In this document: one piece after another, positions 51,203 to 60,796 of the stretch
How positions within the stretch are numbered: position 1 is the stretch's first letter
How the letters are laid out: the number at the start of each line of letters is the position of its first letter
NCBI RefSeq assembly: GCF_900465055.1
Contig: NZ_LS483250.1
Location: 2,976,001-3,040,000, forward strand
Length of the DNA: 64,000 nt
Origin: Moritella yayanosii
Lineage (GTDB): Bacteria > Pseudomonadota > Gammaproteobacteria > Enterobacterales > Moritellaceae
Reading direction: 5' to 3'
Notes under the pieces: model-generated
Seen by the model: only the letters and a program-made list of their open reading frames with translations
What the model was told of the DNA's origin: nothing
The model's database searches: none
Translations under genes and position numbers: made by a program

Positions 51203-52455
51203 GTAATAGCATCTCACCATTGTTTATATTATTGAGTAGCTTATTCACGTTTTCTGCCACTGCTAGCCAAGTCGAAGTACTCCATTGGTGGACCTCCGGT
51301 GGTGAACTGGATGCACTCAGCGAACTACAAAATAAAGTCGAAGAAACCGACAATACCTGGCTCGATTTTGCCATTAAAGGTGGCGGTGGTAACAGCGCCT
51401 TAACAGTATTACGCTCACGCGCCGTTTCTGGTAATCCGCCTACTGCCGCTTTAATTAAAGGCCACAATATTCAAGAATGGGCTAAATTAGGATTTCTGAC
51501 CTCGCTTGACGATATTGCCAAACAAGAACAATGGGATGCCAAGCTCCCCGAATTTATTAAGCCAGTGATGAAATACCAAGGGCATTACGTGGCAGTGCCG
51601 ATTAATATTCATCGTATTAATTGGTTATGGTTCAATGCAACAATTTTTAACAACGCCAATATTGCCATTCCTCGCGATCTCGCCGAGCTGATCAGCGCAT
51701 TACCACAGCTTGAAGTCGCTGGTTACTTACCGATAGCCCATACCTCTGAACCTTGGGCGGATGCAATATTATTTGAGTCGATCAGTTTATCAATTTTAGG
51801 GGCTGAGCAATATAAACAGGCTTTTGTCGACCTTAATCTACAAGTATTGGCATCACCAGCAATGATCCAAGCCTTTGCTAAATTACGCACTATATCGTTA
51901 TTCATCGACGACAATGCCAAAAATCGAACTTGGGAACAATCCACTAAACTCTTGATTGAAGATAAAGCAGCAATACAAATTATGGGTGATTGGGTAGCAG
52001 GTAAATTACTCCAAGAAAAGCAGCAATTAAATACCAAGATCCGCTGTATTCCCTTCCCTGGCACTGCTGGTACATTTAGCTATAATGTTGATAGTTTTGC
52101 TTTTTTTAAATTAAAAAGTGTATCATCAGAAGTAAAGCAAGCGCAAAACACCCTAGCTAGTATCATATTAACACCAGCATTACAGCGTGATTTCAATGCC
52201 AAAAAAGGTTCACTGCCGATTATTGAGACCACTGATAAAAGTAATTTTAATGCCTGTACGCAGCAAGCGTATCTAGATTATCAACAAGCAACCCGAGACA
52301 ATACATTAGTGCCGACTTTTTCTCAGGCAATGGCAACGACAACCTATGTGCAATCCGCAATAACACGGGTTATCAGTAATTTTATTTATGATAAAAGCAT
52401 TACCAATCAAGCGGCAGTAGTACAACTCGTCAATGCCATTAAAGCCGCACAGTAA
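51199..52455 (+). CDS. Periplasmic solute-binding protein (sugar ABC type), no permease genes nearby
   Basis: A 418-residue family-1 extracellular solute-binding protein. Residues 1-23 form a signal peptide (likely cut before QVEVLHWW); no lipobox cysteine. The mature start VEVLHWWTSGGE and the later IKGHNIQEWAKLGFLTSLDD and IQIMGDWVAGKL resemble glucose/mannose/maltose-type binding proteins. No ABC permease or ATPase gene is in the operon. The start overlaps the kinase stop (ATGA), so production is translationally tied to the sensor kinase. It may serve as a ligand sensor for that kinase or feed a transporter encoded elsewhere; the sequence alone does not decide. Confidence 0.88.
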   Translation: MSNSISPLFILLSSLFTFSATASQVEVLHWWTSGGELDALSELQNKVEETDNTWLDFAIKGGGGNSALTVLRSRAVSGNPPTAALIKGHNIQEWAKLGFLTSLDDIAKQEQWDAKLPEFIKPVMKYQGHYVAVPINIHRINWLWFNATIFNNANIAIPRDLAELISALPQLEVAGYLPIAHTSEPWADAILFESISLSILGAEQYKQAFVDLNLQVLASPAMIQAFAKLRTISLFIDDNAKNRTWEQSTKLLIEDKAAIQIMGDWVAGKLLQEKQQLNTKIRCIPFPGTAGTFSYNVDSFAFFKLKSVSSEVKQAQNTLASIILTPALQRDFNAKKGSLPIIETTDKSNFNACTQQAYLDYQQATRDNTLVPTFSQAMATTTYVQSAITRVISNFIYDKSITNQAAVVQLVNAIKAAQ

Positions 52456-52480
52456 CATTTTTATAAGGGACTCATCACGC

Positions 52481-54646
52481 ATGCTACAGCCATGGCGAAA
52501 GCTGACTTATTTAACCGCCAACAGTAATTTTTTTATTGCGCTAAAAGCATTCTTAGCCTCCATCACCTTATTGATCCCGGGGTATGTGCTGGAACTTTCT
52601 GAATTATCAGTTACCGCCGTTCTCGGTATTGTGGCAGCGGTAATTTCAGAAGGTGATGACAGCATCAAACAGCGCATTATTAATAGCTTATTAACGCTTG
52701 TGTGTTTTACCTTATCATCATTATTAATCAGCCAGCTGTTCTCTTACCCGCTGTTATTTTTAATTGGCAGCTGCTTATTTAGTTTTGCGATCATCATTCT
52801 CGGTTCTTTAGGTCAACGCTATGTCACCATCAGTTTTGCCACCTTGATGATTGCGGTTTACACCATGTTAGGCTTGAGCCATGATGCTGAATTCGCAGCG
52901 ATACTCACTACTGAAGTCGAATTTAATCCTTACTCTTTACTCCTCATTGCCGGTGCTGCTTGGTATTTTATTATCTCGACGGTGCTGCTTAAGGTCACTT
53001 TATATAATCCGATCAGAGAACAATTGGCCGAAATTTATTTTTCATTAGGTTTATACCAACAAGAAAAAGCCAAATTTTTCTCACAAACAAAACATGATCA
53101 TAAAACCATTCGCCATACCTTATCGACGTTAAATATTAATATCGTCAATGCCATGACTGAATGTCGTACCAACATTGATTATCATATGGGGAGTAAAAAC
53201 CTACCCCATGAACTTCAGCACTTGATCCACCTCTATCAAGAAGCCCAAGAATTACATGAAAAAATGACATCTAGCCATTTTCATTATGATTCACTAAAAC
53301 GTAATTTAAATAATGATTTGATTATTAATGGTTTCGAACAGGTATTAAAGCAACTGGCCAGCGCTTGTACGCAACGCGGTAACGCCACACTATACAAACA
53401 AACTTATACACACGATCATGGCTTGACTTGGTCATTGGCTATTTTAAAACAAGAATTACTAACATTAGAAAAATCAGTACCATGGCAACTGTTTGGTCCA
53501 CTGAAATTATTGTTTCGTAATTTACGCAAGGCTGATGAGCTATTAATTAACAGCGAACCCACAAGTGAGCATGAATGCTTAGCCATGGCACCACGTGAAC
53601 GCCTATCGATAAAACAACGATTAGGTAACGCGTTGCATTTATCCAGCCCAGTATTTCGCCATGCGATCCGCTTAACCATCGGCATCGCATTGGGGATAGG
53701 GATTATTTTCGCCTCTGAACTACATGGTTATTGGGTGGTGTTAACCACATTATTTGTACTACAGCCCAGTTACAGTGCGACGCGAGTTAAATTAAAACAG
53801 CGTATTTCCGGTACGTTAATGGGCATCATCATAGGTGCAACCTTGTTATACCTGTTTCCAACAGAGCGTAGCCAGTTATTTTTATTAGCGATATCGGCAT
53901 TCCTGTTCTTTTATTATTTACGTCAAAATTACAGCAGAGCCGTTACCTATATTACCTTACTGGTTTTATTGGCATTCAACGTGCTTTATCAGCAAGGTTA
54001 TGCTGTCTCGATCCCGCGCATTATCGATACCTTAACCGGTTGTAGTATTGCCTACTTACTGGCTAAGTTAGTCCTACCGAACTGGCAGTATAAGCAATTC
54101 CCTAAATATTTGGTCGAAGCGATCACCGCTAATCAGGCTTACTTCCATGAGATCATCAATCAATATATCTCGGGGAAAAACAATGAATTACCATATCGAG
54201 TGTCACGCCGTAAAGCCTATATAGCGGATAGCCACTTGACCGCTTCTTGGAAAGATATGCAGGTTGAACCCACCGATAAACGCCATAAGCTAAATCATGT
54301 TTACGATATTTCTCGTCGTAACCATGCCATGCTATCGGCATTGTCAGCATTAGGCGTACACAGAAATAAAATGATTGATACAAGATTACAGCAAGATTTA
54401 CGCTTAGTGGAGCAAATGATTACCCGTGCGTTAGCACAAACCAAAAGCACTATTTTGTCACCACTCAGTGACCATGATTTTTATATTAGTGAACTCGAGG
54501 AGTTACTCCAACGTTATGAAAATGATGATGATAAACATACGCTGTTATTAATGCAGAAGCTTAAACAGATAGCAGAAATTACTGAAGAGTTACAGGTTAT
54601 GGCCAATGAAATGAATGTTGTTACCGAGACTCTTGCACGTACTTAG
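52481..54646 (+). CDS. YccS/YhfK-type FUSC-family inner membrane protein
   Basis: 721 residues with two sets of membrane segments (about residues 15-175 and 395-530), each followed by a large cytoplasmic region. This is the layout of E. coli YccS and of related aromatic-acid efflux (AaeB-like) proteins. The motifs LGIVAAVISEGDD and LGSLGQRYVTISFATLMIAVYTMLG align with YccS by memory of the family. The C-terminal half has the FUSC-type HGYWVVLTTLFVLQPSYSATR. I chose the ATG at 52481 (AAGGGA upstream) over an in-frame ATG at 52433 inside the previous gene. It lies 25 bp after the binding-protein gene, so it is probably in the same operon. Its substrate is not known. Confidence 0.85.
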   Translation: MLQPWRKLTYLTANSNFFIALKAFLASITLLIPGYVLELSELSVTAVLGIVAAVISEGDDSIKQRIINSLLTLVCFTLSSLLISQLFSYPLLFLIGSCLFSFAIIILGSLGQRYVTISFATLMIAVYTMLGLSHDAEFAAILTTEVEFNPYSLLLIAGAAWYFIISTVLLKVTLYNPIREQLAEIYFSLGLYQQEKAKFFSQTKHDHKTIRHTLSTLNINIVNAMTECRTNIDYHMGSKNLPHELQHLIHLYQEAQELHEKMTSSHFHYDSLKRNLNNDLIINGFEQVLKQLASACTQRGNATLYKQTYTHDHGLTWSLAILKQELLTLEKSVPWQLFGPLKLLFRNLRKADELLINSEPTSEHECLAMAPRERLSIKQRLGNALHLSSPVFRHAIRLTIGIALGIGIIFASELHGYWVVLTTLFVLQPSYSATRVKLKQRISGTLMGIIIGATLLYLFPTERSQLFLLAISAFLFFYYLRQNYSRAVTYITLLVLLAFNVLYQQGYAVSIPRIIDTLTGCSIAYLLAKLVLPNWQYKQFPKYLVEAITANQAYFHEIINQYISGKNNELPYRVSRRKAYIADSHLTASWKDMQVEPTDKRHKLNHVYDISRRNHAMLSALSALGVHRNKMIDTRLQQDLRLVEQMITRALAQTKSTILSPLSDHDFYISELEELLQRYENDDDKHTLLLMQKLKQIAEITEELQVMANEMNVVTETLART

Positions 54647-54664
54647 CGTGCAAGCGTCATAAGC

Positions 54665-56518
54665 CTATTGGCTATAATCGTGATACGGATTATCTTGCAC
54701 TAACTTGATGGCGTTTACAAAGCCTTGTAAACGCACTTCTTCAGTCGTGATATTCACGCCACTTTCGTCAATAACTGCATTACCAAATTCATAACGAATA
54801 TTTTCATCGCCAAAACAAGCCTTGTGATCATTAGCTTGAGCCGTTTTTTTAACCTGATTGTTTTTTTCCTGGTAAGCACTGACTACTGACGCACCGTATT
54901 TATTTTCAAGCATGGTTAATGTTTGCTGAGGAGATAACACCAAACCACTGGCATTATTACCGCCAAAACCTTTCGCATTTAAGATCACCGCTTTCATCTC
55001 GTGACCTTTATCGCCAACAAATTTATGGTCGGTTAAGATGTGTAGATTTTTTTGATGTACGTCATCGGCAATATGGTCAATGGTTTTAATCCCAGGGATC
55101 CAGCCGTGTTGCCACACCCCCAACGACGCCACAAGTTGATCGCCCGCCGCCGCGCCCATGGAATGACCAACATAAGATTTTATCGCTGTCACCGGCCAGT
55201 TTTTAATATTAAAGCTGGTCGCGACTTGACTTAATATATGACTTTCCGTCACCCTATTTTGTGGCGTTCCAGTACCGTGAGCTTGGACAAAAGTATGCTG
55301 TAAACCCGCCTCGCCTAAAATGGCTTTAGCGAGTGCAGTTGCTTTTGCCACCGTCACATAATTACCAATACCCGGCGCTGAAATTGATTTTTTATTGGCA
55401 TCGGCATTAATAAATACATCGGCAACAGAACCATAAATAGACACGCCTAACTCTAAAGCCAGCTCATCATCCATCAATATCACAAACTGTGCTGACTCAG
55501 CCATGGTAAAACCAGCATTCGTTGAAAATGGACGACAGGCGCGGCGGTTATCAACGGCATCACTGTTATCCAATGCTTTTAACTGTTCATCTTCTGCTAA
55601 CGCGCCCATCACACGGAAACCTTCCATAACGCCAGTTTCAACCGGTGCTTCAGCATTACCAACGATAGCGACTCTTGCTTTACCAGACTGGATGTCTAAC
55701 ATTCCTTGACGCAAGTTATATAAGAAACTCGCGCAAGCCCCCATGTTGGTGCCAGTAGTCCCTACACTATTGATCACATAACTATTAATGAAGTCTGCAG
55801 GCATTTCTGCTAACGCCATCGCCATCATTTTGGTACTAACGCGACCACCTTTAAAATAAGCCGACAGCATCCCGGCAAATGAATTTTCATCTACTTGGCC
55901 GAGTGCACTGCCTGCGTACACAGAGACTTCATCAGGATTAATTAATTTGAGGATATCATCCCAATCAATGCCCAGTGAATTAAGTGCATCAGACGCACCA
56001 TAAACAGTTAGTTTTAAACCACGAGGGTGCGAACGTGAATTGTATAACTTATCTAAATCGAAGCCCGTTGGAATATTACCGGCACTTGATACCGGGTAAG
56101 TAATGGAGTCATTAATCAACACCTCAAAATCACCGTCGACAACAACTTCAACGGTGTTATTATCAACGTCGGTAAGTGACCAGTTAGCTGGAATAGTTTG
56201 TGGCAATTTTGATTTTTTTAATTGAAATGTAATAGGCTCAGCACTAGGTGCTAATTTAGCTTTACGCTGAAAAGGCACCGCATCTGGATCAAACGTGGTG
56301 GTACGGCGTACTAAGGTGCCAGCTTTGATCTGGGCAATAATGTCAGCGTTAATATCACTCGTATCTAACCCCATACGCTGGGCGAGATCTTGCCAAGTAC
56401 TTGCCATGACATCATCTTGCAGGACATCACACACTAAACGCTTATAACTGTGGAAACCAGAACTACGTCCAGCTGCATTTATCCCACCTAAACCAACAAT
56501 TAACGCTAACTTTGCCAT
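54665..56518 (-). CDS. fabY: Long beta-ketoacyl-ACP synthase, FabY type
   Basis: A 617-residue condensing enzyme. The thiolase-fold core carries C262 (GTNMGACASFL), H414 (VQAHGTGTPQNR) and H452 (KSYVGHSMGAAAGDQ), the Cys-His-His triad of KAS I/II enzymes. About 200 extra N-terminal residues precede the core. The opening LALIVGLGGINAAGRSS and the length fit FabY of Pseudomonas aeruginosa (about 634 aa), which starts fatty acid synthesis from acetyl-CoA and malonyl-ACP. Role here inferred from that family. The ATG at 56518 (MAKLALIV) is preferred; a TTG 15 bp upstream also opens the frame. It converges with the YccS-type gene (18 bp gap) and diverges from a GlxA-type regulator. Confidence 0.85.
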   Translation of the reverse strand: MAKLALIVGLGGINAAGRSSGFHSYKRLVCDVLQDDVMASTWQDLAQRMGLDTSDINADIIAQIKAGTLVRRTTTFDPDAVPFQRKAKLAPSAEPITFQLKKSKLPQTIPANWSLTDVDNNTVEVVVDGDFEVLINDSITYPVSSAGNIPTGFDLDKLYNSRSHPRGLKLTVYGASDALNSLGIDWDDILKLINPDEVSVYAGSALGQVDENSFAGMLSAYFKGGRVSTKMMAMALAEMPADFINSYVINSVGTTGTNMGACASFLYNLRQGMLDIQSGKARVAIVGNAEAPVETGVMEGFRVMGALAEDEQLKALDNSDAVDNRRACRPFSTNAGFTMAESAQFVILMDDELALELGVSIYGSVADVFINADANKKSISAPGIGNYVTVAKATALAKAILGEAGLQHTFVQAHGTGTPQNRVTESHILSQVATSFNIKNWPVTAIKSYVGHSMGAAAGDQLVASLGVWQHGWIPGIKTIDHIADDVHQKNLHILTDHKFVGDKGHEMKAVILNAKGFGGNNASGLVLSPQQTLTMLENKYGASVVSAYQEKNNQVKKTAQANDHKACFGDENIRYEFGNAVIDESGVNITTEEVRLQGFVNAIKLVQDNPYHDYSQ

Positions 56519-56707
56519 TTTATTACATCTCAATTCGAATCTCAGCTATTGCTTGATAGTCTAGCAAGTTATACTAACAATACACTTTCAACTGTGCCAA
56601 TAACCCTGACTAACGTGCCAGTGCAGATTATTAGCCTATAAAAACCAGACGCAGAACCATAAACAAATAAATATACTAAGTTTAAATACCACGCATAGGA
56701 CCTTGAT

Positions 56708-57685
56708 GTGAAAATTGGATTCGTACTTTATGATAAAGCGTTAGTTACCGGGATCTCCTTAGCCGCAGAAATGCTATCCGGCGCGTCACGCTTACGCGAT
56801 CGAAAAACCCAACATCAAGATCCGCTCGAAATAAAATTAATTTCGACCACTTTAGAGGCTAAGTCGCTCACCGCAGGATTACGCTTACAACCCGACCTCA
56901 CTTTTTCTTGCGAACAAGATTTTGATCTGGTCATCTTCCCTCCAATGTGGGGAAACCCTTTAGTATCAATAATTAAACATCCAGAAATAATTCCTTGGTT
57001 ACACCAACAATATAACAAGGGGGCGAAAATATTATCGACAGGTACCGGGGTTTGTTGGTTAGCCGAAGCCGGTTTGCTGGATGGCTTACCAGCAACAACA
57101 CACTGGTATTTTTACGATCAATTTAGTCAACAATACCCACAAGTAAAACTCAATCGTCAAGCCTCTATCACCGCGGCAAATGGCTTGTATTGTGCAGGCA
57201 GTATTAACTCACAATCAGAAATGATGTTATTTTTAATTAATGAAATGTTTGGCAAGAAGATCGCCAGCGTGATTGAAAATCATTTTTCCCATGAAATCTC
57301 ACGCACTCAACAACAACCTTTTTATCAAGTTGGCGGCCAAGTGCAATTCGATGAGTCAATTGCCCTCGCACAAGACTGGATGCAACGTAATATGGCAAAA
57401 GCGATCACCAATCAAAGGGTGGCCGATGTGTGTCAATTACCGCTGCGTACTTTTAATCGCCGCTTCAAAGAACAAGTAGGACAAACCCCAAATCAGTTTC
57501 TGCTAACCCTGAGATTAGAGACAGCACAAGTATTATTACGCGACTTTGGCCTTACTATGTGTGATGTCGCCGAACAAGTGGGTTTTCGTGACACTTATTA
57601 TTTCAACAAGAAATTCCAACAACACTTTGATATGGCTCCAAAACAATATCGAGACATGGTAAAAGCCAAAGTTTTTGCCGTTTAA
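56708..57685 (+). CDS. GlxA-type AraC-family regulator with DJ-1/PfpI-like domain
   Basis: 325 residues. Residues 1-190 form a class-I glutamine amidotransferase-like (DJ-1/PfpI) domain with a nucleophile-elbow-like cysteine (C116 in STGTGVCWLAEAGLL). Residues about 215-320 form an AraC DNA-binding domain with two helix-turn-helix units (RVADVCQLPLRTFNRRF and CDVAEQVGFRDTYYFNKKF). The start is GTG with TAGGA about 8 nt upstream. It is divergent from fabY across 189 bp and could control it; this is an inference from position only. The ligand is unknown. Confidence 0.88.
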   Translation: MKIGFVLYDKALVTGISLAAEMLSGASRLRDRKTQHQDPLEIKLISTTLEAKSLTAGLRLQPDLTFSCEQDFDLVIFPPMWGNPLVSIIKHPEIIPWLHQQYNKGAKILSTGTGVCWLAEAGLLDGLPATTHWYFYDQFSQQYPQVKLNRQASITAANGLYCAGSINSQSEMMLFLINEMFGKKIASVIENHFSHEISRTQQQPFYQVGGQVQFDESIALAQDWMQRNMAKAITNQRVADVCQLPLRTFNRRFKEQVGQTPNQFLLTLRLETAQVLLRDFGLTMCDVAEQVGFRDTYYFNKKFQQHFDMAPKQYRDMVKAKVFAV

Positions 57686-57749
57686 CGGCTTGATAATAGT
57701 TCTCATTCATATTATTATCCGCGTAAATCCAAGCCCAAAGTGGTTATTT

Positions 57750-57944
57750 ATGTACGTATGTATTTGTCGCGGTATTACCGATAAGCAGCTGATTAAAAGT
57801 ATTGATAACGGTGCTAACACAATGAAAAAAATAAGCGGAGAGCTTGGTATCGGTAGTCAGTGTGGCAAGTGTTGCCAATGCACGAAACAGATCTTAAATC
57901 AGACCTTAATCAAACAAGCGCAACAACAGCCACTGGTTGCCTAG
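57750..57944 (+). CDS. bfd: Bacterioferritin-associated ferredoxin Bfd
   Basis: A 64-residue 2Fe-2S protein that binds bacterioferritin and passes electrons to release stored iron. The four cluster cysteines fit the Bfd spacing: C4-x-C6 and C38-x2-C41 (MYVCICRGIT, SQCGKCCQC), with two further cysteines, C42 and C44. The start MYVCICRG is the typical N-terminus; an in-frame ATG far upstream overlaps the regulator gene and is unlikely. It ends at 57944 and meets the stop of a bacterioferritin gene on the other strand with no spacer. Confidence 0.93.
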   Translation: MYVCICRGITDKQLIKSIDNGANTMKKISGELGIGSQCGKCCQCTKQILNQTLIKQAQQQPLVA

Positions 57945-58409
57945 TTACATTTTAGATTGTAAATAGTTATCTAACCCCTCATGACCAATCAGATATTGCT
58001 GACTTTCAATCCAGTCAATTTGCTCTTCCACTTCTTCTAAGATCTCAGTGGCGATATCACGACTAACAAAGTCATTATTTTTTTCACATTCTTCAATCAA
58101 ATTTTGCAAAACGACGCGAATACTCAACTCTAGCTCAATATTCAGCTGCAACATTTCAACGGCCTCTTCGCCGATAGTCAAACGACCTAAGTCCTGTAAA
58201 TTCGGCAGCCCTTGCAAGAATAAAATACGATTAATTAACTTATCTGCTTGCTTCATCTTTAAAATTGACTGCTTGTAATCCGCTTTATCCAATCCCTCCA
58301 AGCCCCAATTTTTATACATTCTGGCATGTAAGAAATATTGATTGATCGCAACCAGCTTACAACCTAGCGCCTTATTTAATAACATGAGGATATTTGTATT
58401 GCCTTGCAT
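57945..58409 (-). CDS. bfr: Bacterioferritin, haem-binding type subunit without ferroxidase site
   Basis: 154 residues, the normal length. It keeps the haem-ligand Met52 (SILKMKQAD). Compared with E. coli Bfr numbering, the di-iron ligands are mostly lost: position 18 is K, 51 is K, 54 is Q, 127 is V, 130 is Q; only E94 remains. It should therefore bind haem between subunits but not oxidise iron. GGAG lies 6 nt before the ATG. It follows a second bacterioferritin gene with the opposite pattern by 40 bp or so. Paired subunits of this kind are known in other proteobacteria and form mixed shells. Confidence 0.93.
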   Translation of the reverse strand: MQGNTNILMLLNKALGCKLVAINQYFLHARMYKNWGLEGLDKADYKQSILKMKQADKLINRILFLQGLPNLQDLGRLTIGEEAVEMLQLNIELELSIRVVLQNLIEECEKNNDFVSRDIATEILEEVEEQIDWIESQQYLIGHEGLDNYLQSKM

Positions 58410-58449
58410 AACCGACTCCTGAACGATAGATGGGGTAATACGATAATAA

Positions 58450-58923
58450 TTAACTGCCCATATGTGATTGGATATAATTGGATAAACTAATTTTCTTAAT
58501 CAATCCCAACTGTTGCTCTAACCAGTAAACATGATCTTCTTCAGTATCCGCCAGTAATGGCAACAATACTTCCCTGGTTTGATAATCACCTTCCTCTTCG
58601 CATACTTTAATACCGGCACGTAAAGCACCAACAACTTCCATTTCCAGCACCAAATCATTCGCTAGCATACTCGGCACATCACTGCCAATTAATAAATCTC
58701 GGCGATCTTTTAAATTTGGCGTTCCCTCAAGAAATAAAATACGTTTAATGAGCGCATCAGCATGGGTGATCTCTTCTTGCATTTCATGGTTAATACGTTC
58801 ATATAATTTTTCTAATCCCCAATCCTGATGCATACGGGAATGCGTAAAATACTGATCAATTGCCGCTAATTCATTGTGCAATAATCCATTAAGGGTGGTG
58901 ATAACCTTGGTATTACCGTTCAT
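58450..58923 (-). CDS. bfr: Bacterioferritin, ferroxidase type subunit without haem methionine
   Basis: 157 residues from the ATG at 58923 ([16 protein letters not shown] 6 nt upstream); an earlier in-frame start would add 20 residues foreign to the family. The di-iron ligands are all present: E18, E51, H54, E94, and E128/H131 (one-residue insertion, equivalent to 127/130). Position 52, the haem ligand in the family, is Ile instead of Met. It should oxidise and store iron but bind no haem by itself, complementing the other subunit. First gene of the bfr-bfr pair. Confidence 0.93.
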   Translation of the reverse strand: MNGNTKVITTLNGLLHNELAAIDQYFTHSRMHQDWGLEKLYERINHEMQEEITHADALIKRILFLEGTPNLKDRRDLLIGSDVPSMLANDLVLEMEVVGALRAGIKVCEEEGDYQTREVLLPLLADTEEDHVYWLEQQLGLIKKISLSNYIQSHMGS

Positions 58924-59048
58924 AATCAACTCCAATAAACAGATAGTAGAATTAAGCTTAGATAACAATTGAAGTTTTACCATGACAATATATAAAATGA
59001 GGAGGGCTAGATAACAACACAGAGGGCGATATACACCCTCTGCTATTT

Positions 59049-59273
59049 TTACTTGTTATCGTCGTCATGTTTGATTTTTTCGGCTTTATTTTCAGTATTG
59101 TCTTCTTCGACAAAATAATCACTTAATTCGACCCAAACTGCGATCCCAACAATGCTCAAAACCCCGAGCCAAGTACCAGTGTCAGCAATAGGTACTTCCA
59201 TGAGCATAATTAATAAAGAAAAAAAAGCGATTGAAGAATATACTTTTAGTCTGCCACTGGCTTGTAGTAACAT
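59049..59273 (-). CDS. Small membrane protein with acidic tail, function unknown
   Basis: 74 residues from the ATG at 59273 ([14 protein letters not shown]); AAGGAG lies 5 nt upstream, which decides this start over one 17 codons earlier. Two hydrophobic stretches, about residues 14-28 and 34-48, are followed by a strongly charged tail ([19 protein letters not shown]). I do not recognise the family. It stands alone between the bacterioferritin pair and tusA, which are on different strands. Confidence 0.72.
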   Translation of the reverse strand: MLLQASGRLKVYSSIAFFSLLIMLMEVPIADTGTWLGVLSIVGIAVWVELSDYFVEEDNTENKAEKIKHDDDNK

Positions 59274-59426
59274 ACACACTCCTTGTTGATGGTTACTTAA
59301 CGGTGCAAGATAAACATCACACAATTATTAACAATTTAACAACATAATCATGATTTACCAATACGTAATTACGTCTACTCATTAATGTTAGTCTAGTTAC
59401 GTATATTGACCACATAGAGAAACCTG

Positions 59427-59675
59427 ATGAATCCATTATTTTCAAATCCAGAACATGAACTAGATGCCCTTGGTTTACGCTGTCCAGAACCGGTGATGAT
59501 GGTACGAAAAACAGTAAGAAAACTCGATGAAGGTCAAACGTTATTAATTATTGCTGACGATCCAGCGACAGTGCGTGATATCCCCAGCTTTTGTCTGTTT
59601 ATGGATCACACCTTAGTGGCCAGCCAAACAGAGCAACTGCCGTATCAATATCTGATTAAAAAAGGCGTAAGCTAG
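59427..59675 (+). CDS. tusA: Sulfur carrier protein TusA
   Basis: An 82-residue sulfur relay protein. It takes sulfur from IscS and passes it to TusBCD for 2-thiouridine formation in tRNA. The signature [13 protein letters not shown] has the sulfur-carrying C19, the same number as in E. coli. The remaining beta-alpha fold ([21 protein letters not shown]) and length are typical. It is a single gene on the plus strand, about 200 bp before glyQ. Confidence 0.96.
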   Translation: MNPLFSNPEHELDALGLRCPEPVMMVRKTVRKLDEGQTLLIIADDPATVRDIPSFCLFMDHTLVASQTEQLPYQYLIKKGVS

Positions 59676-59876
59676 CCCTCGACACACGCGAGTATCACCT
59701 TGGCATATTCGCGTCCCCTCGATACCCGTCCCACTTTTCTAACCAAGCCTTACTAAGCAAGTTAAAATACCTGAAAACCACCCTAACAAGACCAAATATT
59801 GTAATTTATCCTATATTCATATCTGCGCAGCAGGTATACTTTGATGATTATTTCTTTGCTTTATTGTGCAGATATC

Positions 59877-60788
59877 ATGTCAAAATATAATGTTAAAACT
59901 TTTCAAGGGCTGATCCTAGCGCTGCAGGATTACTGGGCTCGCCAAGGTTGTGCGATTGTACAACCATTCGATATGGAAGTAGGTGCAGGCACCTCTCACC
60001 CAATGACGTTTTTACGTTCATTAGGGCCAGAACCTATGGCATTTGCTTACGTTCAACCATCACGTCGTCCTACCGATGGCCGTTATGGTGAAAACCCAAA
60101 CCGTTTACAACACTACTATCAGTTTCAAGTAGTGCTTAAACCATCGCCAGCAAACATCCAAGAATTGTATTTGGATTCACTGAAAGAAGTGGGTCTTGAT
60201 CCATTAGTTCACGATATTCGCTTCGTTGAAGATAATTGGGAAAACCCAACATTGGGAGCCTGGGGTCTGGGTTGGGAAATCTGGCTAAACGGTATGGAAG
60301 TATCGCAGTTTACCTACTTCCAAGCAGTTGGTGGTATTGAGTGTAAGCCGGTTACCGGTGAAATCACTTATGGGCTTGAACGTCTTGCGATGTATATCCA
60401 AGAAGTAGACAGCGTCTATGACCTAGTATGGACTGATGGTCCACTGGGTACCGTTACATACGGTGACATTTTCCACCAAAATGAAGTTGAACAGTCAACT
60501 TACAACTTCGAACATGCCAATGTTGATTTCCTATTTACTCTCTTTGATGAAAGTGAAAAAGAAGCGCAAAAGCTGCTAGATTTAGAAGTGCCGCTACCAC
60601 TACCAGCATACGAACGCATTCTTGATGCTGGCCACGCATTTAATATGCTAGATGCGCGCCATGCAATCTCAGTGACTGAACGTCAACGTTATATTCTACG
60701 TATCCGCACCCTTTCTAAAGGTGTTGCACAAGCGTATTACGCATCTCGTGAAGCGTTAGGCTTCCCGTTATGCAACAAAGAAAAATAG
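59877..60788 (+). CDS. glyQ: Glycyl-tRNA synthetase alpha subunit
   Basis: The 303-residue class-II catalytic subunit that activates glycine. Sequence landmarks are [19 protein letters not shown] at the N-terminus, [18 protein letters not shown], and motif 3-like [12 protein letters not shown]. The length equals E. coli GlyQ. I chose the ATG at 59877 (MSKYNVKT); a longer frame from 59841 adds 12 unrelated residues. The ribosome-binding site is weak. It overlaps no gene; glyS starts 9 bp after its stop. Confidence 0.97.
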   Translation: MSKYNVKTFQGLILALQDYWARQGCAIVQPFDMEVGAGTSHPMTFLRSLGPEPMAFAYVQPSRRPTDGRYGENPNRLQHYYQFQVVLKPSPANIQELYLDSLKEVGLDPLVHDIRFVEDNWENPTLGAWGLGWEIWLNGMEVSQFTYFQAVGGIECKPVTGEITYGLERLAMYIQEVDSVYDLVWTDGPLGTVTYGDIFHQNEVEQSTYNFEHANVDFLFTLFDESEKEAQKLLDLEVPLPLPAYERILDAGHAFNMLDARHAISVTERQRYILRIRTLSKGVAQAYYASREALGFPLCNKEK

Positions 60789-60796
60789 GAAGTAGC

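Noticed and set aside
51027-51467. 146-codon minus-strand frame across the kinase / binding-protein junction
   Set aside because: Antisense to two well-supported genes; low-complexity composition.
54632-54654. CTTGCACG/CGTGCAAG hairpin as terminator between the YccS-type gene and fabY
   Set aside because: It overlaps the end of the coding sequence and has no T-run on either strand; it may be fortuitous.
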